A DNA stretch of 57,374 nt from Candidatus Phytoplasma pruni (GTDB lineage Bacteria > Bacillota_I > Bacilli_A > Acholeplasmatales > Acholeplasmataceae). The position numbers were made by a program, and so were the translations under genes. The notes under the pieces were generated by a model. That model was not told the DNA's origin and searched no databases. It was given only the letters and a program-made list of their open reading frames with translations. This document shows positions 44,656 through 53,809 of the stretch, one piece after another. Each line of letters starts with the position of its first letter. Positions within the stretch are counted from its first letter, which is position 1. The stretch covers positions 1 to 57,374 of the forward strand of contig NZ_JABUOH010000030.1 in assembly GCF_013391955.1 (NCBI RefSeq). Reading direction: 5' to 3'.

Positions 44656-46437
44656 TTATGATTTTTGAAATTGACTTTGATAAAGGTTATAATAAAACCC
44701 TTGTTTTGCTAATAATTCTTGATGTGTTCCTTGTTCGATAATTACACCATTTTCTAAAACTACTATTATATCAGCATTCACAATTGTAGATAAACGGTGA
44801 GCAATAACAAAAGATGTTCTTTCGGACAATAATTTTTGTATAGACTCTTGTAAAATCATTTCAATTCTAGTGTCAATAGTGGACGTAGCTTCATCTAAAA
44901 TTAAAATAGCTGGATTACGCAAAAGAGTACGTGCTATGGTGAGGAGTTGTTTCTCTCCTTGTGACAAATTAGCTGTTTCTTCGTTAATTACTGTTTGATA
45001 ACCATCTTTTTTAGCCATAATAAAGTCATGAACGTTAGCTTGTTTAGCTGCTTCCATAACTTGTTCATCAGTAGCGTTTAAATTACCATATCTGATGTTT
45101 TCTAAAATAGTACCATTAAATAACCAAGAATCTTGTAAAACTATTCCAATAATATCACGTAAATTTTCTTTTTTCAAATCTTGAATATCTACGCCATCAA
45201 TTTTAATACTGCCGGAAGTAGCATCATAAAATCTAACTAATAAATTAATTAAAGTTGTTTTACCTGAGCCTGTAGGACCCACAACAGCCACCATTTTATT
45301 TTTATCAACCTTTAAATTCATGTTTTTAATAATAGGTTTATCCGCTGAATAATTAAAGGAAACATCAGAAAAATCTACGTATCCTTCTACTTTTTCTAAA
45401 GTTAAAGCTTCAGGTTTTTCTTTTTCTTCTGGTTCACCTAAAAATCTAAAAATTCTTCTACCGGCTGCTCTAGTGGATTGTAAAACTACAAAAATTTGAC
45501 TTAAATCGTTAATAGGATGACCTAAACGCCAAACATACTGGATAAAGCCTTGAAATAAACCTAATTGAATAACTCCAAAACCCATTTTACCTAAGAAATG
45601 GTTATTAACTTCTGTTTCTCCGCGCATTAACACGATCCCAACAATAACCACTAAAGAAACCATAATATAAGTAAAACCACTCACAATCGGCATTACTAAA
45701 CCAGATATAAAGTTGGATTTAAAAATATTTTGTGTTAATTCTGTGTTAATTTCTTCAAATTCTTGAATAACATTTTCTTGTTGATTGAATAAAGCGATTT
45801 CTTTATGGCCGGTATATTTTTCTTGTAAAAAACCGACATATTCACCTGTTTTTTCATATCTTTGAATGAAAATATTACGGGATTTTTTATTCATAATGAA
45901 AATAACGATTAAAGCAGAAGGAATCATTAAAGACACTAATATACCTAATGGTAAATTAGCCCAAAACATCACAATAATAATTAAAATCATGTTAAAAAAA
46001 GCACAAATTAAAGAAATAGTGGATTGTTGTAAACCATTAGCCACCATTTCCACATCATTCGTAATAATGCTCATCACATTTCCGACCGCGTTTTGATCGA
46101 AAAATTTGATCGGTAATCTATGAATTTTTTTATGTAAATCTTCGCGTAAATCTTTCACCGAACTATGAATAGCAGTTATCAGTAATTTATTATAAATAAA
46201 TCGACCTATAGTAGCCATCACATATAATAATAAATTTCCTAACAGAGCAATTCCTAAAGTTTTTAGAAATTTTACTTCATCCATTCCATCATTGTAATGA
46301 GTTTTAATATAATCAATGACATATTTTCCTTCATAAATAACCACAGCAGCACTAGTAAGAGCTACTAAAAAAATTAAAAAAATACTGATATAGATCTTGG
46401 CTTTAAATTTTTTTAAATAACTGAATAATTGTTTCAC
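44656..46437 (-). CDS. ABC exporter half-transporter, catalytic subunit (MdlB/LmrD-like)
   Basis: The 593-residue half-transporter has six membrane segments (about 15-310) and a complete ATPase: Walker A VVGPTGSGKTT, signature-like NLSQGEKQLLTIAR, Walker B AILILDEATSTID with the catalytic Glu, and the switch His in VIAHRLSTI. The signature is LSQGE rather than LSGGQ. With the upstream gene, which it overlaps by 4 bases, it forms a heterodimer. Relatives export drugs, peptides or lipids. Substrate unknown. Confidence 0.9.
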   Translation of the reverse strand: MKQLFSYLKKFKAKIYISIFLIFLVALTSAAVVIYEGKYVIDYIKTHYNDGMDEVKFLKTLGIALLGNLLLYVMATIGRFIYNKLLITAIHSSVKDLREDLHKKIHRLPIKFFDQNAVGNVMSIITNDVEMVANGLQQSTISLICAFFNMILIIIVMFWANLPLGILVSLMIPSALIVIFIMNKKSRNIFIQRYEKTGEYVGFLQEKYTGHKEIALFNQQENVIQEFEEINTELTQNIFKSNFISGLVMPIVSGFTYIMVSLVVIVGIVLMRGETEVNNHFLGKMGFGVIQLGLFQGFIQYVWRLGHPINDLSQIFVVLQSTRAAGRRIFRFLGEPEEKEKPEALTLEKVEGYVDFSDVSFNYSADKPIIKNMNLKVDKNKMVAVVGPTGSGKTTLINLLVRFYDATSGSIKIDGVDIQDLKKENLRDIIGIVLQDSWLFNGTILENIRYGNLNATDEQVMEAAKQANVHDFIMAKKDGYQTVINEETANLSQGEKQLLTIARTLLRNPAILILDEATSTIDTRIEMILQESIQKLLSERTSFVIAHRLSTIVNADIIVVLENGVIIEQGTHQELLAKQGFYYNLYQSQFQKS

Positions 46438-48164
46438 AATAAAACCTCTTTTATTTTTTGTGATATTGCAATGTTTTTGTAAATTTCACATCTTTGCATT
46501 AATTCTTTATGCGTACCTATATCAACTACTTTACCATGATCTAAAACAATTATTTTATCAGCGTTTAAAACAGAAGTTAATCTTTGCGCTACTATGATAA
46601 TAATAGAGTCTTTTCTAAAATGAACAAAGTTTTGTCTAATAGCTAAATCTGTTTGATAATCTAAAGCAGAAAAGGAATCATCAAAAATATAAACATCTGG
46701 AGTTTTTAAAAAAGTTCGTGTAATGGAAAGTCTTTGTTTTTGTCCACCAGAAAAATTGGAACCTAATTCGCTAACAAATTCTTTTAACTGTTTTTCTTTG
46801 CTTTGAATAAAGTCGTATGATTTAGCCATTTTCGCTTTTTCTAACATTTCTACTTCATCAGCGTTTTCTTGACCGAAAGATAAATTACTTTCGATAGTGC
46901 CTTTAAATAAAATGTTTTTCTGCGAAACAAAGCCGATTTTATCTCTTAAAGTCGCTACATCATAATTTTTAATATCTATATTATTGATTTTAATAGAACC
47001 TGATGTAGGATCCATCAAACGAGGTATTAAATTAATTAAAGTACTTTTACCAGACCCTGTTGAACCTACCACAGCTATTAATTCTGAAGTTTTAGCTTTA
47101 AAATTAATATTATCTAAAATAGAAAACGAAGAATTAGGGAAATTAAAGCTGACATTATCAAATTCTAAATCAGTAATTTTTTCTAATGGTTCCACTTGAT
47201 GAGGATTATTTTGCACAGAAGGTTCCATCGCTAATAAAGTTTCTATTTTTTTAGAAGAAACCACTGTTTTAGGAAACATCATAAATAGGAATAAGAAATT
47301 TAAAATAGAGAATAAAATGTGGTATTGCAAGTTAAGCACATTATATAAATCTCCTAATTTCAAACCAGGTTGACGATTTGTTTTCAATAAAAAAGCTCCA
47401 TAAAAAGCCGTACTTAAAATAGATATATTCAACAATAAATAGAAAAAAGGCTCAATGGATAACATAGAATTAAATAATTTGATAATGACATCCTTATAAT
47501 TAGAATTCATTTTTGCAAATTTTTCTTCTTCATATTCAGAGCGATTTAACGTTTTAATGATTTTAACGCCAGTGATATTTTCACGAATATTAGCGTTAAT
47601 ATCTTCTAATTGTTTTTGTTGTTTTTTGGATAATTTATAATTTTTAGTCATCACGATAGCTAAAATGATGATAAAAATAGGTACCGCAAAAATAATACTA
47701 GTAGAAAGAGGGACAGAAATTTTACAAATTAAGGTTAAACTAATAATTAACATAATCGGCGCCACAATCGCAGCTCTATAAAAAGTAGCGATAAAGTTTA
47801 CTATTTGATCTACATCAGAAGTACTACGATTCATTAACCTAGAAACACCTAAACTTTGCGTATCTTCTACTGACAAAGTTTGAATTTTTTGGAAGACATC
47901 ACTGCTTAAATTGTTAAAAACTAAAGAAGATACTTTAGAGGAACAATAATTAACGATTAAATTCCCTAAAATACCAGAAATCACTAAAACAATTAAAATT
48001 AAAATAACTTTGGTAAATTCTTCGTCTGATAAGGCTTGCTCAATAACCATTTCACCTATAACAAAAGGTATTCCGATTTCTCCCAAAGCTATCAAAAAAA
48101 CCGATAAAATATTTAATAATATTATCTTTTTGTATTTAAAAATATATTGAAAAACTAATTTCAT
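46434..48164 (-). CDS. ABC exporter half-transporter with degenerate ATPase site (MdlA/LmrC-like)
   Basis: The 576-residue half-transporter has six membrane segments and Walker A VVGSTGSGKST and signature FSGGQKQRLSI, but Walker B reads VYIFDDSFSALD (Asp in place of the catalytic Glu) and the switch His is Gln in IIVAQRLTSV. Such a non-catalytic site paired with a good signature is typical of one partner of heterodimeric exporters. It is first in the two-gene operon. Confidence 0.9.
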   Translation of the reverse strand: MKLVFQYIFKYKKIILLNILSVFLIALGEIGIPFVIGEMVIEQALSDEEFTKVILILIVLVISGILGNLIVNYCSSKVSSLVFNNLSSDVFQKIQTLSVEDTQSLGVSRLMNRSTSDVDQIVNFIATFYRAAIVAPIMLIISLTLICKISVPLSTSIIFAVPIFIIILAIVMTKNYKLSKKQQKQLEDINANIRENITGVKIIKTLNRSEYEEEKFAKMNSNYKDVIIKLFNSMLSIEPFFYLLLNISILSTAFYGAFLLKTNRQPGLKLGDLYNVLNLQYHILFSILNFLFLFMMFPKTVVSSKKIETLLAMEPSVQNNPHQVEPLEKITDLEFDNVSFNFPNSSFSILDNINFKAKTSELIAVVGSTGSGKSTLINLIPRLMDPTSGSIKINNIDIKNYDVATLRDKIGFVSQKNILFKGTIESNLSFGQENADEVEMLEKAKMAKSYDFIQSKEKQLKEFVSELGSNFSGGQKQRLSITRTFLKTPDVYIFDDSFSALDYQTDLAIRQNFVHFRKDSIIIIVAQRLTSVLNADKIIVLDHGKVVDIGTHKELMQRCEIYKNIAISQKIKEVLL

Positions 48165-48870
48165 ATCATTATTACATAATTACTTTCTTAAGATATTAAA
48201 AAAAATATATACCTTTATTTTTTAATATATAAATTATAAACCGTATCAATATTTATTTTATCATTTTTTTATTAATCTTTTGTTATAAAAAGCTTGTAAA
48301 AAAGCAAAAAAGTTAATTAACACTAAAAAAATTTTAATACAAATCTTTGGGATTAATTAACTTTTTTGACAAATAAAAATGATTATAAAGAACGATGTTC
48401 AGGCATATACATGTTATTGTTTTTGCCTTCATGATCTTTAATATTTGCATGTTTATTAAAATGTGTATCATGGCTGATTTGCACTTAAACATGCCGACTG
48501 CCAATATTAAATATACAAAAATATTATACAATAATTTAAATCTTTTTTTAATATTTTTTACATCAATTTCATAAGAAAAAGCCATTAATGGAGCGCATTT
48601 GAAAGGAGAATGAAAGACGGTTAATAATTAATTGTTTAAAATTGCAAGACAAGTAACAATAAGAGTTCAAAGTTTGATATTATTTGTTTTAAAGATGGTT
48701 AAAATGAGGAAAACCAAAGAAAATAATATTTTTTTCATGACGTGATTTTAAAAAAGTTTATTATTTTTAGGGATACTTTTTTTAGAAATCAGTAAAAAAG
48801 CAGTTTTTATTGATCTTTTATCCCTTGACGTAATGATATTTATTTAAAAATACACAATAAAGGTTAAAAA
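48165..48870. other. Gene-poor region with a long inverted repeat
   Basis: About 700 bases without a convincing gene. An 83-codon minus-strand frame at 48334-48585 lacks a ribosome-binding site and has low-complexity hydrophobic content; short frames near 48600-48760 are broken. The main feature is the inverted repeat at 48306-48367. Confidence 0.45.
48306..48367. repeat. 15-bp perfect inverted repeat
   Basis: AAAAAAGTTAATTAA (48306-48320) is mirrored by TTAATTAACTTTTTT (48353-48367) around a 32-base loop. T runs at the ends would let it act as a terminator on either strand, but no gene clearly needs it. Confidence 0.7.
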
Positions 48871-49374
48871 ATGTTAAACATAAAAACCATCTTCATTAAT
48901 TTATTGGTAGGGATTTTATTTTGGACACCTATTTTGCTATTTTATCAACACCAAATGATAAAATCTTTTACCCCTGTTAACAAAAATATTCCTATAGAGC
49001 CAATTGCCTTAGATTTTGATCCACAAAAAATGATTAATTCTCATAAATTGCCCAAAAGTAAAATTTGGAAAAACTATTTAAAAGGTGTTTCTGCCGTTGA
49101 AACAGCCGATCAATATGTTAAAAATTTTGTTTTAGTCAATAAAGAGAGTAATATCAAATATAATGTTTTAGAGAAAAAATTAATTATTAAAAATATCGAT
49201 GATTTAATCGATAAAAAAATTTATTTCGCTAGAACATATATTAAATTTAACCCTGGTTTTTACAAATTTAGAGATAGTTTTTCCATAGGGATTCATTTTT
49301 ACCTTCATTTAACTAAATCTGCCCAAAATTGTTATTTAATTATGTTAGAACCAATCGCCGATACCCTTTTATAA
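48871..49374 (+). CDS. Small membrane-anchored or secreted protein of unknown function
   Basis: The 167-residue protein has an N-terminal hydrophobic segment (about 5-25, IFINLLVGILFWTPILLFYQ) with a single basic residue before it, then a mostly hydrophilic domain of mixed alpha/beta character. No A-x-A cleavage site follows, so an uncleaved anchor with the rest outside is more likely than release. No conserved motif was recognised. AAAGG precedes the ATG. It stands alone between converging genes. Because phytoplasma effectors enter the host by Sec export, a host-directed role is possible but unsupported by homology. Confidence 0.65.
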   Translation: MLNIKTIFINLLVGILFWTPILLFYQHQMIKSFTPVNKNIPIEPIALDFDPQKMINSHKLPKSKIWKNYLKGVSAVETADQYVKNFVLVNKESNIKYNVLEKKLIIKNIDDLIDKKIYFARTYIKFNPGFYKFRDSFSIGIHFYLHLTKSAQNCYLIMLEPIADTLL

Positions 49375-49380
49375 AGAAAA

Positions 49381-49408
49381 AAATAGATGATTTGCATCAT
49401 CTATTGGG
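49381..49408 (-). terminator. Terminator of the P-type ATPase gene
   Basis: AATAGATGAT pairs with ATCATCTATT around 4 bases; on the minus strand a run of T follows. It lies just past the stop codon at 49415. Confidence 0.85.
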
Positions 49409-49414
49409 TTTTAT

Positions 49415-52147
49415 CTATTGATCTTTCTTTTTTAAAACTTTTTTCACTATTTCTACCACTAATAAAGGACTCATGGATAACATAAAAATAATGAGAAAAT
49501 CTTGGCATGATAAATCAGCTAATTGAAAGTTTTCTTTTAAAAAAGGGACGAATAGAATAATCATTTGTAAAAAAACACTAATCAGAAAGAATTTAATTAA
49601 AGCCCAGTTGGTCTGAAGTGAAAAAACCGATTTACGTAAATGTCTTAAATTAAAAACATGCACTAATTGCGAAAAAGATAAGACGAAAAAGGCGAAAGTT
49701 TGACCGTATTTGGCTGCTTCCTGAGGATGCAGTTTATAACCAATCCAAGCGGCTAAGAAAGTTAATAAACCTAAAAAGAACCCTTCTAACGCTATTTTAT
49801 AAAACAAAGCAGGCGTTAGTAAGGCATTTTTAATATTGCGTGGTTTTTGTTTCATTAAATCTTTTTCTTTAGGTTCCAACCCTAATCCTAAAGCAACCAA
49901 AGAATCGGTAACTAAATTAATCCACAGAATTTGCAAAGCACTAAGAATGATAAAATCATAAGTGAAAAAGAAATGACCCAAACAAGTATTTAATAAAATA
50001 ACCGTTATTTCACCCATATTACAACTTAAAAGAAAAAGGATACTTTTTTTAATATTTAAAAAAATATTTCTTCCTTCTTCAATAGCGTTTTTAATAGTGT
50101 TGAAATTATCATCTGTTAAAACGATATCAGCTGTTTGTTTAGTGATTTCCGTACCATTTACGCCCATAGAAATGCCAATATCAGCTTGTTTGATACTAGG
50201 AGCATCATTCACTCCATCACCTGTCATAGCGACAATATGACCTAATTTCTGCCAAGCTTGCACAATTTTTAATTTTTGTTCTGGTTTAGTTCTAGCATAA
50301 ACTTTAATATAAGGCAGTTTAGTCATTATTTCGCTTTCACTCATTTGTTCCAACATATCTCCGTTAATAGCTAAATCTTGCGGATCTTTTAAAATATGTA
50401 AATCTTTAGCGATCTTTTCGGCAGTATATAGATGATCGCCTGTGATCATGATAGGAATAATAGAAGCATTGCGACAGTCTTGAATAGCGGCAAAAATTTC
50501 TGGTCTAATAGGGTCTTGTATAGCGACCAAACCTAAAAAAATTATTTTATCGTTCAATTGGGACAATAATTCCTCTAAAGAGGTATCTTCTTGCAACCAC
50601 TCTTCTTGAAAAAGATCAACATAAGCCACACCTAACACTTTATAACCTTTTTGAGTCATTTGTGTTAATTCATTGTTTATCAGATGCTCATTATTTAACT
50701 GTTTTTCCTGTATTTCGCCTTGGTAATCTACATAGTTGGATAAATTACAGATTATTTCTCCAGCCCCCTTAATAATGATATATTTACGGTTTTTTAATTG
50801 ATAAATAGTAATCATTAATTTATATTTATCATCAAAAGGAAATTCTTTCAGACGTATATTTTCTTCTCTTAACGCATTAACATCTATTTGCCATAAATGC
50901 GCCAAATCAATAAATGATTGATCTACAGGATCAGAGATAATATTATTGATCTTGTTATTTGGGTCTTTTTGTGTAGTCGCATTGTTGCATAAGCAACCAT
51001 ATTGAACTAATTTTAAAACATCTTGGGACAGAGGCGCAACACTATTAACCGAAACGGCGTTGTTTAACGTATATAATTGTTTAATATTCATTTTATTATA
51101 AGTTAAAGTGCCTGTTTTATCCGTACAAATAACACTCACAGTCCCCAAAATTTCTAAAGTTTTTAAATTTTTCACAATAGCTTTTTGGTTTGCTAGTTTT
51201 TTAATCCCTAAAACCATAATAATGGTGATAATAGCTAATAAACCTTCCGGAATAACCGCTACTGCCAAAGCGATAGAAGAAAATAAAAAATGTTTTAGAA
51301 CCGTTAAATCGATGTTTTTGCCAAAACAATAATGTTTCCATAGGTTTAACGAAAAATTGATGATAATTAAAAAAGCGATAATAACACTCAATAATTTAGA
51401 TAGATGAGTGATATTTTTTTCTAAAGGAGTTTGGGCGGTTTTATTTATTAAGGTAAATTGAGTAATTTTACCAATCTGAGTTTTCATTCCTATCGCTACA
51501 ACTACTCCTTTGGCGTTACCATAGACCACGACTGTACTCATGAAAACTATGTTAAAAGCGTGAAATAAACTAAAAGGTTGATCGTTATCTTGATGGTTTT
51601 TAGCAACTGATAAAGTTTCACCCGTTAACACTGATTCATTAATTTTTAAATGGTTGGATTGGATTAACCTGATATCCGCCGGAACAATATCCCCAGTTTC
51701 TAAAAAAACTATATCTCCTACAACCAATTCTTCTTGCGGAATTAATTGTTTTTGGTTATTTCTTAAAACTTTACTATAAGGTTTGGTTTTGTTTTTGACC
51801 ATTAATAATGATTTTTGGGCTTTATTTTCATAAATAACACCCAAAAAAGCGTTAATAAGGACAATAATTAAAATTAAAATACCTTCCAAAATTTCTTCTT
51901 TTTGGTGAGAAATAAAACCCATTATGAAAGTGATAGCGGAGGCTATTAATAAAAGATAAACGAAAAAATCATTAAATTGTTGTCTGAATGTTTTCCAAAA
52001 GGAAATAGCCGCCGGTTTTTGCAAACGATTAAAACCGTCTTTTAAACGTTTTGGTTGAATTTGAGCATTATCTAAACCTTTCTTAAAATCAGTCTTTAAT
52101 GCTTTTTCTAAGCTGTTGAGCTTTAATTGGTAAAATAAGGATTCCAT
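49415..52147 (-). CDS. P-type cation-transporting ATPase (P2A, calcium-pump-like)
   Basis: The 910-residue pump has the actuator TGE (175-177), the membrane PEGL motif (300-303), the phosphorylated Asp343 in DKTGTLT, KGAGE, TGD and GDGVNDAPSIKQADIGISMG, and four C-terminal membrane segments after the catalytic core, giving ten in all. PEGL with this layout is typical of P2 pumps such as PacL/SERCA, which remove Ca2+; Na+ or Mn2+ is possible. Phytoplasmas lack a normal F-type ATP synthase, so cation gradients made by P-type pumps are thought to be important for them. Confidence 0.92.
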   Translation of the reverse strand: MESLFYQLKLNSLEKALKTDFKKGLDNAQIQPKRLKDGFNRLQKPAAISFWKTFRQQFNDFFVYLLLIASAITFIMGFISHQKEEILEGILILIIVLINAFLGVIYENKAQKSLLMVKNKTKPYSKVLRNNQKQLIPQEELVVGDIVFLETGDIVPADIRLIQSNHLKINESVLTGETLSVAKNHQDNDQPFSLFHAFNIVFMSTVVVYGNAKGVVVAIGMKTQIGKITQFTLINKTAQTPLEKNITHLSKLLSVIIAFLIIINFSLNLWKHYCFGKNIDLTVLKHFLFSSIALAVAVIPEGLLAIITIIMVLGIKKLANQKAIVKNLKTLEILGTVSVICTDKTGTLTYNKMNIKQLYTLNNAVSVNSVAPLSQDVLKLVQYGCLCNNATTQKDPNNKINNIISDPVDQSFIDLAHLWQIDVNALREENIRLKEFPFDDKYKLMITIYQLKNRKYIIIKGAGEIICNLSNYVDYQGEIQEKQLNNEHLINNELTQMTQKGYKVLGVAYVDLFQEEWLQEDTSLEELLSQLNDKIIFLGLVAIQDPIRPEIFAAIQDCRNASIIPIMITGDHLYTAEKIAKDLHILKDPQDLAINGDMLEQMSESEIMTKLPYIKVYARTKPEQKLKIVQAWQKLGHIVAMTGDGVNDAPSIKQADIGISMGVNGTEITKQTADIVLTDDNFNTIKNAIEEGRNIFLNIKKSILFLLSCNMGEITVILLNTCLGHFFFTYDFIILSALQILWINLVTDSLVALGLGLEPKEKDLMKQKPRNIKNALLTPALFYKIALEGFFLGLLTFLAAWIGYKLHPQEAAKYGQTFAFFVLSFSQLVHVFNLRHLRKSVFSLQTNWALIKFFLISVFLQMIILFVPFLKENFQLADLSCQDFLIIFMLSMSPLLVVEIVKKVLKKKDQ

Positions 52148-52248
52148 TGGTGAGGAAATACTTTCTAATAGTAATTTTTCATTTGATAGTCATTTTTTAA
52201 TTGAATCGTTTTTAACGCATCCAAAAATTTATCGTTATCAACGCACAA

Positions 52249-52276
52249 AAAAAAGAAGTTAAAAAACTTCTTTTAA
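52249..52276 (-). terminator. Terminator of the HlyC/CorC gene
   Basis: AAAAGAAGTT pairs with AACTTCTTTT and on the minus strand runs into T. Confidence 0.8.
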
Positions 52277-52291
52277 AATAGATGGAACTTT

Positions 52292-53575
52292 TTATAATTC
52301 TGGTTGCTCTTCGGAGTTTTGAGCTATTTGTTGCACTGGCTCAATTTTAGACACTTTAATTTTAGTTATCACTAAACCGTCATGAGCTAAACCATCAAAC
52401 TTCCAGTTATTATAAATAATTTGAATTTTTTCGTTATTTTCAGGAATTCTTTTAAATTTCCCTAACATAAAACCACTTAAAGTTTCGTAGTCATCAATAG
52501 GCAAATCTGCTTTTAATTCTTCTTCTATATCGTATAAGTGAGTAGTTCCTTTGATGATATATTCGTGTTCAGAAATTTGGATAATTTCTTGGTTCTGTTT
52601 GTCGTATTCATCTTCTATATCGCCCAGAATTTCTTCAATTACATCTTCAATAGTCACAATTCCAGCAGTTCCGCCATATTCATCAACTACAATAGCGATA
52701 TGGTTTTGTTTTAATTGCATTTCTTTAAATAATTCACTAATGTTTTTAAATTCCATTACGTAATAAGCTTTACGAAGGAAATCTTTAATGTCGAATTGTA
52801 GATGGTTTTTATCTACTTCCATCAAGCCTTTAAAAACATCTTTTACGTGAACGATACCGATTATTTTATCAAGACTTTCCTCATAAACAGGGAATCTTGT
52901 GTATTTTTCCGAACAAATTAAATCAGTTAACTCTTCGCGAGTAACATCTGATTTGATAGCGATAATTTCTTTTCTATGACGCATTACATCCGAAACTTTG
53001 GTTTCATCAAAGTCAAAAATATTTTGGATCATATTATTCTCGCTACTATCGATAATACCTTTACGGTAAGAAGAATTTAGTAAATATCTCAATTCATCTT
53101 CAGCCACAGCATCATTTTTTTTATGTGGATCAATTCCTAAAGCATATAAAATAATATTGCTTATCTGGTTCAATAACCAAACAATAGGTTTAGTTATGAA
53201 ACAAAAAATATTGAAAAGATCTAATAAAAAATATGCTGTTTTTAAAGGAAAGTTTAAAGCTATCCTTTTTGGAGTAATTTCACCAAAAACAATAGAAACA
53301 ACCACTAAACCGATTGTGAAATAAATTCCTAAATCATTTTTCAAAAGATAACCTTGAACAAAGGTTAAAATATGAATCATTATCTGAATAACAGATAAAA
53401 AATGAGTAGGAGTTTCTTTTAATTTTTTTATTTTTAAGGCTTTTTTAGAACCATTTTTAATTTCTAAATTAATTTTACTTTCACTTAAAGTTACTAACGA
53501 TATTTCGATCGCAGCAAAAAAAGCATTCAACAAAATTAATCCAAAAATCATTAGATAAACGTTGAAATAGTCCAC
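52292..53575 (-). CDS. HlyC/CorC (CNNM) family membrane protein with CBS pair
   Basis: The 427-residue protein has an N-terminal DUF21 membrane domain (about 1-185; LILLNAFFAAIEISLVTLS, VFGEITPKRIAL), two CBS domains (about 200-325; VYEESLDKIIGIVHVKDV, VDEYGGTAGIVTIEDVIEE) and the C-terminal CorC_HlyC transporter-associated domain. Relatives handle Mg2+/Co2+ efflux; in some Mollicutes they are annotated as haemolysins. The TTGACA-17-TAGAAT promoter at 53731-53759 serves it. Confidence 0.92.
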   Translation of the reverse strand: MDYFNVYLMIFGLILLNAFFAAIEISLVTLSESKINLEIKNGSKKALKIKKLKETPTHFLSVIQIMIHILTFVQGYLLKNDLGIYFTIGLVVVSIVFGEITPKRIALNFPLKTAYFLLDLFNIFCFITKPIVWLLNQISNIILYALGIDPHKKNDAVAEDELRYLLNSSYRKGIIDSSENNMIQNIFDFDETKVSDVMRHRKEIIAIKSDVTREELTDLICSEKYTRFPVYEESLDKIIGIVHVKDVFKGLMEVDKNHLQFDIKDFLRKAYYVMEFKNISELFKEMQLKQNHIAIVVDEYGGTAGIVTIEDVIEEILGDIEDEYDKQNQEIIQISEHEYIIKGTTHLYDIEEELKADLPIDDYETLSGFMLGKFKRIPENNEKIQIIYNNWKFDGLAHDGLVITKIKVSKIEPVQQIAQNSEEQPEL

Positions 53576-53730
53576 TTTAATTTATAACCTCTTTCTTATT
53601 TTTCACACAAGCGAAAAATAGGCTATAAATCGTATTATTTAAATTCTCTGTTAAATCATCATTTTCCATATATCTAAGCAATCAAATCCCCTTTTATTTT
53701 CCTTTTTACTTTTAGGAAATAACTGTCTTT

Positions 53731-53759
53731 ATTCTAACATATAATATGACAAATGTCAA
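53731..53759 (-). promoter_or_regulatory. Consensus promoter of the HlyC/CorC gene
   Basis: On the minus strand a perfect TTGACA (53754-53759) is 17 bases from TAGAAT (53731-53736). It is one of the best sigma-70-type promoters in the window. Confidence 0.8.
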
Positions 53760-53769
53760 AGTATATGTG

Positions 53770-53802
53770 ATTTATCCCAAGAAGGATCTTCTTGGGATAA
53801 AT
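53770..53802. terminator. Hairpin after proS
   Basis: A perfect 14-bp stem (ATTTATCCCAAGAA with TTCTTGGGATAAAT) around GGATC lies just past the proS stop codon. It lacks a long T run on the minus strand, so it may end transcription weakly or protect the mRNA end. Confidence 0.7.
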
Positions 53803-53809
53803 GAATTTA

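Noticed and set aside
48334-48585. Minus-strand frame of 83 codons
   Set aside because: No ribosome-binding site, biased hydrophobic content and its end lies in the loop of the inverted repeat; more likely chance.
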